Source of the DNA: Agelas oroides
Taxonomy: Eukaryota > Porifera > Demospongiae > Agelasida > Agelasidae
Direction: 5' to 3'
Length of the DNA stretch: 64,000 nt
NCBI GenBank assembly: GCA_949130485.1
Contig: OX422187.1
Location: 9,636,205-9,700,204 of the forward strand
The number at the start of each line of letters is the position of its first letter. Positions within the stretch are counted from its first letter, which is position 1. A program made the translations under genes and the position numbers. Below are positions 1 to 9,589 of the stretch, piece after piece. The notes beneath the pieces are model-generated. The model worked only from the letters and a program-made list of their open reading frames with translations. It made no database searches and was not told where the DNA came from.

Positions 1-665
1 GTTGGCAGTTTTTATAGTAGCAGGCTAATTCTTCTCTACAGCGACCATTTAGAGTGCAGACAGACTGTTAGAGTACCATCTCGTTCACACGGGCACTACA
101 TGTAGTTCGTATCGCAATATCGATGTATGCACATGATGACATCATCAGTTTCCGTCTTAGTTAATTTTTATTTTCGTGGAAGCAGGTCTGTCCGTGAAAA
201 TTGCGAAAATTTGCACCCAGTGAAAATTTCCCGCTATACGGTATTATAATCTAACAAAATGGCATATAGCAGCAAGCATAAGCATGGGGTTAGCTGAAAA
301 TCGCTGACTAGGTTGAGTTCTTTGATGAGAACAAAAAGTAGCAAGTGCAATACCCAGTGTTTTTTCGCATTTCGTGGAAGGAAGGGAGAAAGAAGTCAGA
401 AGATACACATGTAGACGATTTGCCCGTTTCAGCAACTTACCAGTCTCGTACTTTAGCAATGCTTTCCAGCAAAGCTAACAGTCCTGTTGTTCATAAAAGC
501 ACTCTATAATGGCATATAGAGCCCTCGACTAATCCATTTTGAGCGTGTCATTTGTGCACTGTTAATGTGGCCGCCATTCTATTTTGGAGCCATCCCTACA
601 TATGGTGTACTACCGTACGTCATGATACATAAACCAGGCCTGTATACCATGTACAGTAGCGGTCA
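1..665. other. No gene seen; diverged repeat remnants
   Basis: No coding frame here has recognisable protein similarity. Around 180-245 there is a short AT-rich stretch with repeated GTGAAAATT words ending in CCCGCTATACGGTA. It resembles one end of a MITE, but no partner end was found. Confidence 0.4.
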
Positions 666-743
666 AAATTAGGTTCCCATTTCGTTTCCGTTCAACGATT
701 GTTGAACGGTATGCAACGCTGTTCCATTTGTGTGCCGCTTGCG

Positions 744-1429
744 TAGCCTCGTTCCCAGGCCTTCGATCACAGCTAACGTTAACGCGGTGGAAGGCCTGGT
801 AAAACTCCTACGTAGAATGACGTCTGGAGGCGTGGCACTTCCGGTCTTTGCCAAGGAACGCTACAACAGCTCGCTCACAACAACCGGACAATCGATATCG
901 AGCAATCTTGGTGAAGCTCCTCGTGTTCAGAAAGCCGTCTCAGCCACAAAGTGTGCAGAGTTCTGAAGCCAGGAATTAAAGCCGTGTTTTCGACCAGCTT
1001 CAATCGTTTGTACGGTTTTAGCTGCGCTGCGTTGACTTGTGTCACCAGGAGCTTGTGAGCGTCGCTTCGGTACAACTGTGAGTGCCTTTCTGAACACAAG
1101 GAGCGTCACCAAGGCTGCTCGATATGGACCGTCGAGTAGTTGTGAACGCGCTATTGTAGCGTTCTTTTGCATAGACCGGAAGTGCCACGCCTCCAGACGT
1201 CTACCTGACGTCATTCTACGTAGGAGTTTTACCAGGCCTTCCACAGCGTTAGCTGTGATCGAAGGCCTGGGAACGTATAGTACCCCCAACAGGAAGTGTG
1301 TTTCAGAAACAAAGGGTAAGGTATAGGGTCGGGCAGGGATTTACTTCCGGTTTGTTTCAGAAACATTGCGGGGGAGGCTATAGGTCGCGGTACACTTATT
1401 TCTCCAACTTAGTTGGTAGAACGAGGCTA
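744..1429. mobile_element. Foldback element of the TAGCCTCGTTCCCAGGC family
   Basis: The element starts with TAGCCTCGTTCCCAGGCC and ends with the reverse complement of that end. It is flanked by a perfect 9-bp direct repeat, CCGCTTGCG (735-743 and 1430-1438). Its arms are long: about 744-940 pairs with about 1087-1275, leaving a loop of roughly 145 bp. The right terminus is split by a 144-bp insertion (1276-1419). Long arms and a 9-bp target duplication suggest a Mutator-like foldback transposon, although hAT-type elements (8 bp) cannot be excluded. No transposase is encoded. Confidence 0.85.
1276..1419. mobile_element. Small insertion inside the foldback right terminus
   Basis: The right terminus should read GGCCTGGGAACGAGGCTA. 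It is interrupted after GGGAACG and resumes with AACGAGGCTA, so AACG (1272-1275 and 1420-1423) looks like a 4-bp target duplication around a 144-bp insert. The insert has only weak terminal complementarity (TATAGTACC against GGTAG). It encodes nothing. Confidence 0.55.
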
Positions 1430-1506
1430 CCGCTTGCGTATTGAATGATTCAGCGTTCCGTTCCATTCCGTTTCGTTTCCGTTTACTTGTCCACGTGTGA
1501 ATATTT

Positions 1507-1978
1507 TTGCTAGTTCTTCATGCAGCCATGTACTTCACGACGTATCAGAAGCAGAGAATTCTATATTTCTACTACCAGGGATGGAAAGTGCCAACCATCG
1601 CCAAACGTTTGAAGGAGGAAGGTCTCTCGGGGAGTAGGAGAGGCATAGACAAGTTTTATCAAGCGATTTCAGGAAACTGGATCGATCACCTGACAACCTG
1701 GCCAGGGTAGGCCATCGAAGATAACTAGCGAAATCAAAGAGATAGTCGAGGCAAAGATGCGGTTAGACGATGAGACGACGGCAATCCAACTCCATCAGCT
1801 GCTGATCTCCCGGGGATACAATATCAGTAAACGGACTGTCCTTCGCTGTCGAACATCACTGGGATGGACGTTCAGAGGGAGCGCGTATTGTCAGCTAATA
1901 CGTGAGGCCAACAAAGCAAAGCGCTTGGCTTTTGCTCAGAAATACGTCGAAGAGGCTACGTCTGCTACCGGATTGTAG
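1507..1978 (+). pseudogene. Tc1/mariner-type transposase, N-terminal part, broken
   Basis: The first frame (start at 1528) gives a helix-turn-helix region with YFTTYQKQRILYFYYQG followed by IAKRLKEEG, typical of the paired-like DNA-binding region of Tc1-family transposases. The frame closes at about 1710. The homologous reading continues from about 1712 in another frame with RPSKITSEI, then QLHQLLISRGYNISKRTV and SLGWTFRGSAYCQLIREA, and stops at 1978. The DDE catalytic domain is absent, so this is a frameshifted, truncated relic. Family assignment rests on motif memory only. Confidence 0.65.
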
Positions 1979-1979
1979 C

Positions 1980-3601
1980 AGCTTATTTCGGTGGGGTTGC
2001 TAATTTTCATTTTTGTTGATAATCTGCACATCATGCCCCACAGGTCTCTAAGTGTGGTTTTCTTTCTCCTCCTGCATCCCGCCCATTGGCAATGTTGCTG
2101 ATCCTCCATCATAAACAGTCCCTCGTGTTGTGATTGAGATTTACACGTACAATGTAAGAGCTGAAGCTGGCAAGCAAAAAATTGAGGCAAGTACAGCATG
2201 TACATGTACCTTCCATCTACCACGATGAAGGTGTAAGTAGCCAGGTACATGTATGGAAGCACGGTTACCATTCTTGTGGCATGTTAGTTCTTCCCCTACA
2301 CTGGCCTTTTAAAACCTGTTTTAAATGTGGTAGCCTCTCATGACAACTGGACATTGAAACACCAAGCCCTTGTACAAGCTTCATTGGAATGTGTGTGTAC
2401 TTCATCATCTGCAGTATTAAATTTACATGTACATGTCGGGCCATAAAACCATGAAAATTAATTTTGAGCTTTTCACCAAAATTTCCATCCACAAAAATAA
2501 ACCTCTGTATATGACATAGTGAAATGTACAGTGTACATGTACATGTACACTGTACAACGTACACATCATTAGGGTGAGTGTGAGTGAGTCCCACACTAGC
2601 AGGTCAAATTTTGGGTTTTTCATATATGTGTACATACTGTATAACGTCTGTCGTACATCATTCCATAAATGCATGCTTATACTCTTTCAACGCAACAACC
2701 AACTGTGTATGGACAAAAGCTACTCAGCAAGATGTAGCCTATGAGGTCGAGTGTTATAGCTGAGTATTTAAGACACATGGCAAGTCCCTTTGGCTATTTG
2801 TAAAAGTAAGGAATAGGCGTGACAAACCTGGCTGTTTGTTCACAGTCACTAGAGTCCAGCAGAAGGTAGTTTCTGCCTGTCAATGTGTGTACACTGGTGA
2901 AGCGCTAGTATCTGTCGCAAATGATTTGACTCCTACTGCACTACCCTTGTGTACATGTACAGGCAACCAAATCACAACTGATTTCTTAACCAATACATAC
3001 CGTATAGCTGGAAATATTGGCGGTCATTAAATTTGGCGGTTTGGCCTCAAACCGAGCGTAAAAAATATTGGCGGATTTTAATTTGGCGGTTTCAACTCAG
3101 ACCGCCAAACCGCCAAATTTAATTCCCCGCCAAATTTTCCGGCTACATGTATATGGTACATGTATGTATTGGTACATTGTACATGTACACATAGATATTC
3201 AGAGCGTCATTATACATGTACATGTATCTCATTCCCAGGTTTCTCACCCATAGTACGTAGGCTGACAAACGTGTATATAAATGCAGGAAGGGGGATAGTC
3301 TGGGTACACACTAGGGGAATATAAAACATTGTGGGACGACCATGAGGCAGCAATACATGGATCAGCTAACTAAGACAGATTTTGTTGATTGGTTTTGTTG
3401 ATTGGTTGGGCTTAGCTATCTCATGCCTACGGCAAACTTGTAACTGGAGATGGAGGCAGGCAAACTTAAAGCTATTATGTTCAGCAGATGCACATGCAAC
3501 AATATGTTGACAGTATTGTACGCTCCTTGGTACATCATGTACATGTGTCTGCATGGTCATTTAAGGTGGAGCATGTTGTGCAGTGGTATTACAAAACTAA
3601 C
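1980..3601. other. Repeat-rich stretch downstream of the WEE1-like exons
   Basis: No further kinase exon could be recognised on the minus strand here, although the WEE1-like gene needs more exons at lower coordinates. The stretch holds clusters of the self-complementary word ACATGTACATGT (about 2525-2560, 3145-3225) and a MITE at 3007-3143. Apparent small frames are low-complexity readings of these repeats. Confidence 0.5.
3007..3143. mobile_element. Short MITE with TA target duplication
   Basis: The ends GCTGGAAATATTGGCGG and CCGCCAAATTTTCCGGC are imperfect inverted repeats, flanked by TA on each side (3005-3006, 3144-3145). Inside, GGCGGTTT words repeat in both orientations. The TA duplication points to the Tc1/mariner superfamily. 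It is non-coding. Confidence 0.6.
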
Positions 3602-3723
3602 CGTTGCAGTACTCGTTCTGAATGAGCATGTGGTTGTCTTCAGCCCAGGCAGAGTAGTAGCGTACCAGGTGAGGATGGGAGCCCAGTACTGCATGTGCAC
3701 ACACTTCACGCAGGGCTGCAGCT
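3602..3723 (-). CDS. WEE1: WEE1-like exon G (last exon recognised)
   Basis: The exon encodes [20 protein letters not shown], then [20 protein letters not shown], a block close to identical with animal WEE1 proteins. Its acceptor is preceded on the minus strand by a roughly 200-nt pyrimidine tract. A donor AACG/GTTAGT ends it; reading through would hit a stop at once, so more exons are required downstream. Confidence 0.9.
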
Positions 3724-6700
3724 CTGAGGAGGAGGGAGGGAGAAGGAGGAGGTGGAAGAGGGAGCAGGTAGGAAAAAGGAGAAGAGAAGGGAAATAGAGG
3801 AAAGGTTGGAGGAGACAGACATGAGGAGGTGGAGGAAAGAGCAGAAGGGGAGAGAAAAAGAGGGAGGAGAAGAAGGCGGAAGGGGGGGAAAGGAAGAGGA
3901 GAGGAGGGAGCAGGAGGTGAAGAAAGCACTGTGCCTGAGTTGTGCCAGCTAAGCCAACTAATGAATCTCAGATGTTCTGTTGAAAGTTTGCACGAACATG
4001 TATGCTATGTCTATGTTCCATTAAAACTTGTTTCATGAAAGAGAGCTACATGTACATACATGTATGTACATGTATGTACATGCACATGTATGTACATGGA
4101 CGTGTAGCAATGAGCCTACATGACATTACAAGTTATGAGTGATAGAACAATTGCCACTTTAGTTTAAAGAAACACTACTGTATGTGCAGCTGGATAATTC
4201 CGTGTTCTTACTCATCAGCAGATCCTGCCACTGGCTTGTGTGACCTCTTCAGTGCATACGTACAACCATCTGTGAGAGAGAAACAAGTAAGACATTCTGT
4301 ACTGTAACAACATGATAGCTCAAGACAGTAGGATGTCTGGAAAATTGACAACAAAAAAAACTTGCAAAAAACAAACAAGTTGATGCTGAGAGATTCTCAA
4401 CTTAGTTGCTGAGAAAATATATGTTCATATTCTGAGGATTAATTAGCCCATTATTGATATGTAGTCTCGGTACCAGACCCTTGTGTGAGGGTCTGGTACC
4501 GAGAGTGAAGATCTGGAATTGAGACTAAGTAATTTACTAATGCCAAGAATGATCATCAGTCAGCTGCAATGGGGGTGACATACATTTGTACATATCGACA
4601 ATATTCACAATGTGCCAGTAGTTGATAACTGACCTAGTCTATTGATGCACTTGTACACGGTGCCGAAGGACCCAGACCCGATCACCCCCACCTCATGAAA
4701 CTCCTCACGATACCGAGAAATATTGCTCTCACGTAACACCAGCTTCTACAAAGATGGAAGTACATGCATAAACAATCAACAATCATATCTCCCTCAAAAT
4801 AAGGCAGGACTGTACAGGATGCTAAAGTGTATATACATAAGGAAGAAGAGGAAAAAAGTGTTTTGTATACATATATATACAAACAGTAGTATATACATCA
4901 TGTATATACACATTGTACGCGTGCAAGTATATACATAATCAATTAATGAACCTACAGTGTACATGTAAAAGACCCAGCCCTAATTAAAGCCGATTCATTT
5001 TACAATCTATTTTTCTGGCTCAACAATGTACATGTACATGTACATGTACATGTATGTACCCACGATCAACCACCCCTTCGGATTTTCAAGAGCTGTCGAG
5101 AGCACACTGGCTGCCACTACTAGTATGGTGCTTTACTGGACTTCCCATTACAAACGCTGCACTAGTTTTATAAAAAGCTACTCAATTCACAAGATGTTAA
5201 TCAATACCCTGCCTCATCAGCCGCACTGGGATAACCAAGAGATGGGGACCACTACACATGTAGTGGTACATGCACAATTAGTTGTATAGTGCATACTGAT
5301 AAAAGGCAGGCTCACTGCATATTGCACGTCCGCACCATCCCTACATAGAGAGTCTACCAACTCTCTGATACAGTGGAACCTCTCTTAAAGGACACCTGGT
5401 TAATCAGGACACTGACTGAGTCCCAACTTTATATAAGTATATATTATTCTCCTCCTGAAATAAGGACACCTTACTAATCAGGACAATTATTTTGGTCCCA
5501 TGTCCGTATTAGAGAGGTTCCACTGTATTGATAAAAGGCAGGCTCACTGCATATATTGCACGTCCACACCATCCCTACATAGAGAGTCTACCGACTCTCT
5601 GATACTGATAAAAGGCAGGCTCACTGCAGATGTTGCACATCTGCACCATCCCTACATAGAGAGTCTACCGACTCTCTGATACTGATAAAAGGCAGGCTCA
5701 CTGCAGATGTTGCACATCTGCACCATCCCTACATAGAGAGTCTACCGACTCTCTGATACTGATAAAAGGCAGGCTCACTGCAGATGTTGCACATCTGCAC
5801 CATCACTACATAGAGAGTCTACTGACTCTCTGATACTGATAAAAGGCAGGCTCACTGCAGATGTTGCACATCTGCACCATCACTACATAGAGAGTCTACT
5901 GACTCTCTGATACTGATAAAAGGCAGGCTCACTGCAGATGTTGCACATCTGCACCATCCCTACATAGAGAGTCTACCGACTCTCTGATACTGATAAAAGG
6001 CAGGCTCACTGCAGATGTTGCACATCTGCACCATCCCTACATAGAGAGTCTACCGACTCTCTGATACTGATAAAAGGCAGGCTCACTGCAGATGTTGCAC
6101 ATCTGCACCATCACTACATAGAGAGTCTACTGACTCTCTGATACTGATAAAAGGCAGGCTCACTGCAGATGTTGCACATCTGCACCATCACTACATAGAG
6201 AGTCTACCGACTCTCTGATATTGATAAAAGGCAGGCTCACTGCAGATGTTGGACAAAGTCACTCAAAGCAAATTAAAGGATCAGAGTGTAGTGTATGGCT
6301 TACCTTATGTGACTTGCCGTAAGACCCTTTTTCCTCAAATAATGGTGATGTCATAAGGCTGAGGAGAGAAAGGAGGTAATAGCACACCGTAAGCAGATGT
6401 GTACATGTGTTATACATATACATGTACATGCATATGCAACTCTGTGTGAGTGTGTGTGGGGGTGAGGTGGGGGGAGCCTGAGAGCATGATTGTAAGGATG
6501 AGAGAAATACTAGTATAAGGACATTCCAATTTATGTCACTGTTTGATGGATTTCCAGAACGGGGGAATGCCATGGCTGGGTAAAGGCAAATTACATGTAC
6601 CAGTACTTGATAGTGAATGTGTGCTTATAAGCAAAATGCATGAGTATGGTAGCTGCTAAGTCTCTTATCTTCTGCCATAGTTTTGAAACAACGTAAAATG

Positions 6701-8233
6701 GAGGGAGGAGGTGTCTGGTACATGTATATACTCTAGTTCTCAAATGACTGATACATGGAACTATAGTATGTGAGTGCAAGTATACAGTATCTAAACTGTA
6801 TATGTATGTACGTACATACATACATGTATACAGTATATAGTGCCACCTGCTCCTCACACGTGCATGTGCACCCACCCACCCACCCACCCCCACACACACA
6901 CACACACACACCTCTCCTCCTTCTTCCTCCTCCTGGCTCTGCTCTGGATCTCTTGTGGGGTGAAGGGGTTGATGTTGGTACCTCGAGAGGGCTTGCGACG
7001 CAGCTGTGGACCAGACTGAGTGAGACGATGCGACCGCCTCACCCTGTAGATACAACATGTACACAGGTAGTTCGATTGCTCCCTTCCTCTAGGTCTTCGT
7101 AAACTTCATTCCCAAGATGCTACCTCTTTGTGCAACTACCATGTATGCTATGTAATACATGTAGTTGGCTGATCATGCTACATGTACAGTGTATTGACTC
7201 TATCATACATGTACTCTATCCCATTCTACTACGGCTCCACCATATTCTACCATACTCTACCTTACTCTACCCTACTCTACCTGAATCTACTGGACAGTCA
7301 CTCTATCCCACTCTACAATGACTCTAAGTGATTATATGGTGTACATGTACACACTGCATGATCTCATAGCTAGTCCTACCTGTTGATGACAGACTGGCTT
7401 GGGAGTAGTCCGGAGTTCTTAGCGATGCTCATGGGGGTCTGTGGAGAGTCAAACAACTGCAGACGCTCAATCTTGGGGGGAGAACACATCATGACGTCGT
7501 CCCCACTTGTATTGGTGGAATCTCTCAGTGGTGACTGTGCATGTGACAGAGAGGTACTGATGTGTCTAAATGGTGGGAGGGTCTTGGTGGGTGTGCCAGG
7601 TGAGGGGGAGAACAGCCTCTGTTGTTTGAGAGGAGGAGAGTCGCAGAAGGAGGAGTCCATGGACTTGAGTGCAGTTGAGTGGGATGGAGAGGAGTGAGGG
7701 GTGGCAAAACTCATGTCCCAGCCCTAGGAAGGGGAGCATTTCCAGCAACAAGAGAGAGAGAGAGAGTTAGCAGTCAGTGGCTGGCCATACGTGATTCTTC
7801 TTAATGCAAACTTTTCAGTGTGCAATTACGCAAACTCAATCCACACACTAACAAAGTAACGGACAAGTAGTCTTACAGGACATGTGCACAAAACAGCATG
7901 GATCGTCTGCCCAGTATGTACACATGTATATAAGTATAACAGGTGGGGTTATGAGTACCATGCAGTCAGGATTGTATCCGTCTATGAGACAGACGTGTAT
8001 TATATTTACAACTCCACAAACAGAAAGCACTCACACATGTCCTTCTACTGTACCTGTGGGCTGTCAAATGTATGACTGTTTCTTCCGCCACTCTCCTCAC
8101 TGGACTGGCTGAAGTACTCTGATGAAGAGCTCCACCGTCCCCCTCCCATCTCACACCCTTCACCACTGTCATTAAACAGCCGCTTCACACAGTCCTCACG
8201 ATCCGGGGTCCAGGAGACATTCGTGCCTTCCAT
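3602..8233 (-). CDS. WEE1: WEE1-like mitotic inhibitor kinase, partial gene (7 exons)
   Basis: WEE1 kinases phosphorylate the inhibitory tyrosine of CDK1 and hold cells before mitosis, acting in the nucleus. On the minus strand I can join seven exons with correct GT/AG sites and matching phases: 8233-8054, 7723-7380, 7043-6912, 6358-6304, 4745-4634, 4269-4212 and 3723-3602. The reading contains WEE1-specific blocks: [20 protein letters not shown] followed by a basic RARRRKK run, [19 protein letters not shown] (glycine loop), [16 protein letters not shown] (ATP-binding lysine), and [20 protein letters not shown]. The N-terminal region has many SP/TP sites. The kinase C-lobe (catalytic HxD loop and DFG-equivalent) is not found in the window; it either lies beyond the left edge or is lost. 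Introns contain several repeats. Confidence 0.88.
3724..3930 (+). repeat. GGA-rich polypurine tract (pyrimidine tract of a splice acceptor)
   Basis: About 200 nt are almost pure purine on the plus strand (GGAGGA, GAGGAA and similar words). On the coding minus strand this is a very long CT tract that abuts the acceptor of WEE1-like exon G. Apparent frames through it (proline/serine or glutamate/arginine runs) are low-complexity readings. Confidence 0.8.
4212..4269 (-). CDS. WEE1: WEE1-like exon F (ATP-binding lysine)
   Basis: This 58-nt exon reads [20 protein letters not shown] after joining. The lysine in YALKRS is the ATP-anchoring residue of kinase subdomain II. Acceptor and donor (GATGA/GTAAGA) agree in phase with both neighbours. 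Confidence 0.88.
4465..4504. repeat. Perfect 17-bp-arm hairpin
   Basis: TCTCGGTACCAGACCCT (4465-4481) is followed by a TGTGTG loop and its exact reverse complement (4488-4504). It resembles the palindrome at 8846-8898 in layout (TCTCGNNNCCAGAC arms, GTGTG loop) and is probably a very short MITE. It lies in a WEE1-like intron. Confidence 0.75.
4634..4745 (-). CDS. WEE1: WEE1-like exon E (glycine-rich loop)
   Basis: The exon has acceptor CTTTGTAG and encodes [20 protein letters not shown], followed by [12 protein letters not shown]. The GxGxFGxV phosphate-binding loop is intact. It ends CTAG/GTCAGT in phase 1, which matches exon F. Confidence 0.88.
5296..6249 (+). repeat. 77-bp tandem satellite with two hairpins per unit
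   Basis: GATAAAAGGCAGGCTCACTG recurs every 77 bp from 5530 to 6223 (5530, 5607, 5684, 5761, 5838, 5915, 5992, 6069, 6146, 6223), with one more copy at 5295 separated by a MITE. Each later unit contains a TGCAGATGT/ACATCTGCA hairpin and an AGAGAGTC/GACTCTCT hairpin. Single diverged copies of the core (CGTCCGCACCATCC, CTACCGACTC) occur near 41540 and 43700. The array lies in a WEE1-like intron. Confidence 0.9.
5371..5525. mobile_element. 155-bp MITE inserted into the 77-bp satellite
   Basis: The inverted ends CAGTGGAACCTCTCT and AGAGAGGTTCCACTG are flanked by TA on both sides (5369-5370, 5526-5527). Internal GGACA words repeat. The TA duplication and CAGTGGAACCTC ends fit the pogo/Tc1-mariner group. 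It split one satellite unit, so it is younger than at least the first array copies. Confidence 0.8.
6304..6358 (-). CDS. WEE1: WEE1-like exon D (55 nt)
   Basis: This short exon lies between CTCTCCTCAG and AAG/GTAAGCC. In the phase set by exon C it reads [18 protein letters not shown], leading into [12 protein letters not shown] of the next exon, which matches the position of the linker before the WEE1 kinase domain. The assignment relies mainly on splice sites and phase. Confidence 0.65.
6912..7043 (-). CDS. WEE1: WEE1-like exon C (NINPFTP motif)
   Basis: The acceptor CTACAG supplies the last base of the split arginine. The exon encodes [17 protein letters not shown], then TNINPFTPQ and a basic run that could serve in nuclear localisation. 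The donor lies at the edge of a (GT)n microsatellite (AGAG/GTGTGTG), so donor strength may depend on a variable repeat. Confidence 0.82.
7195..7325 (-). repeat. Short minisatellite related to the 12.7-14.2 kb array
   Basis: Repeated CTCTAC words (read on the minus strand as GTAGAGT) form a degenerate short-period repeat. The same word in the opposite orientation builds the large array at 12735-14170. It is located in a WEE1-like intron. Confidence 0.55.
7380..7723 (-). CDS. WEE1: WEE1-like exon B (regulatory N-terminal region)
   Basis: The acceptor CTTCCTAG precedes GGCTGGGAC. The 344-nt exon is rich in Ser/Thr-Pro ([19 protein letters not shown], then SPQTP), consistent with a CDK-regulated N-terminal region. 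The [11 protein letters not shown] block resembles the conserved RLFDTPHTP motif of animal WEE1. The exon ends CAACAG/GTAGG with a split arginine codon. Confidence 0.85.
8054..8233 (-). CDS. WEE1: WEE1-like exon A (start codon exon)
   Basis: The ATG at 8233 directly follows a good acceptor (TCTCTCTGCAG), implying a 5'-UTR intron; an in-frame ATG at 8248 is an alternative. The exon encodes [14 protein letters not shown] and a serine-rich stretch ending HTFDSPQ. It ends at CACAG/GTACAG in phase 0, matching exon B. Confidence 0.75.
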
Positions 8234-8739
8234 CTGCAGAGAGATCAAGGTAGACGCGTTCTGAGCTGGTATCAGCTGGCTGTTTCTGATAGTGAGACAC
8301 GGTCACATTGTTGTACTTGACACCCCCATCCCACATGAGGTTTTTGGTAAGTTGCTTAACATAACTCCCTCATTATTAAGGTTCTACTTGTAGTAGTTGG
8401 TATCATCACCATGGTAACTTGTTTGCATTTTCTCATGTTTACAAAAACATGGAGGCTAGGAGATCATTACTTACTGCATAGATAATTACCCTCACCATTA
8501 TTAGGTCTGGTGAGTTCCACAGTATGATCAAGGAAAAAGATAGCGTATAATATATAACATATAGAACAGAGGCAGTGGCTACTAGATCTTTTTCATGGAG
8601 TTGTTTTTCTCAGGAAGATCAGCTATCAGCTTTGTAGCTGATGAGACACTACTGAGAGTTCTGAAACGTGCAACTTAGACGCCCTTGGGCCCTTACTCTT
8701 CCATAAATTTATCATTTACTTTTTAAAAGCAAGCTAGAT

Positions 8740-8935
8740 ACTCTCCTAAAATTGAGAGATTGTAGAGCGGTAACTTTTACAGCTCTATAATCTGGGATGT
8801 ATGTATGGCAAATTATAGTGACGTTCGTATCAGTCTTCAACCGTGTTAGTCTCGCGGAGCCAGACTTTTCGTGTGAGAGTCTGGCTCCGCGAGACTAAGA
8901 CCGTGTAGCTACCCCAGACCTTCAACAAATTCAGA
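8740..8935. repeat. Dispersed repeat shared with 14155-14300
   Basis: Both places share TACAGCTCT..TAATCTGGG-like sequence and, further on, GTAGCTACCCCAGAC followed by TTCAACAAATTCAGAT. The ends are roughly inverted (ATCTGGG against CCCAGAC), suggesting a MITE. A perfect hairpin (8846-8898) lies inside this copy. Confidence 0.5.
8846..8898. repeat. Perfect 21-bp-arm hairpin
   Basis: Arms 8846-8866 (TTAGTCTCGCGGAGCCAGACT) and 8878-8898 are exact reverse complements, with an 11-nt loop containing GTGTG. It is a likely minimal MITE related in design to the hairpin at 4465. A half-site of similar sequence (TTAGTCTGGCGAAGCCAG) is at about 11745. Confidence 0.78.
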
Positions 8936-8955
8936 TACTACAATTATAGTTTAGC

Positions 8956-9110
8956 TACCATGACTTTGAAGACTAGCTGCTTACTTCGCTCTTAAGTTCT
9001 GAAGTTGAGTTGTACAGTCCTGACCCTCCCGCGATTTTCCCGCCTTTTTCAAAGTTTTATTTTTCCCTTTTTCCCGTTATTTAGATACGGTGGCACGTGG
9101 GTGGGGCTGG
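8956..9110 (-). promoter_or_regulatory. Putative promoter of the WEE1-like gene with E2F-like sites
   Basis: Upstream of the WEE1-like start lies CCTCCCGCGATTTTCCCGCC (9026-9045). TTTTCCCGCC matches the E2F consensus TTTSSCGC, and the overlapping CCCGCGA is a second possible site. A CACGTG E-box follows at about 9093. Much of 8956-9053 is repeated at 18270-18350 in front of another gene. E2F control of a cell-cycle kinase would be expected; the function here is inferred. Confidence 0.45.
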
Positions 9111-9589
9111 CCGGCTCGTGGCAGGGCTCGTGGGCGCCGGACTCTGACCAGGTTGGACACGCTTGCACGGAACTCTGTGTGTCACGTATGTCAATAGATC
9201 AAGTGCGTTTTTGTACCTGTGGGAACTAGAAGCTGTAGGAGCGCCATACTCGGTTCACGGATGGTTGAGGTAGAACCCCACTGCTCCTGTTTATCTGTGG
9301 CGCTGGGTAATCATTAGGCCACTCCAAATGAGACTATAGTTTCCCGTCCTCCGCCCGCCCCCTCTGGAGACTACCGCGCCATTTGACCATTATGGCCATT
9401 ATTATTCTAAATACCCGAAATATTTCAAAATTATCTGCAGTGCCCGTGTCGTCGTCCAACGTGCAACTTATTGCTAGTGCGTAGTACAGTAGCAAACCAT
9501 AGATATACTAGTAGCATGCACAACATGTTTGGGGCGAGCGTGAGCGAGGTATATAAGATTATAAGGTGTCAGTTTGACTTGAAGATTGA

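Noticed and set aside
3597..3929. 110-codon minus-strand frame rich in Pro/Ser/Leu
   Set aside because: Only its last 40 residues (WEE1-like exon G) are real; the rest is the splice-site pyrimidine tract read through.
5530..6249. CRISPR-like array
   Set aside because: The 77-bp units are contiguous with no unique spacers, and the genome is eukaryotic.
9005..9229. 74-codon plus-strand frame near the WEE1-like promoter
   Set aside because: It runs through the E2F-like block and GC-rich sequence; no homology or splice context supports it.
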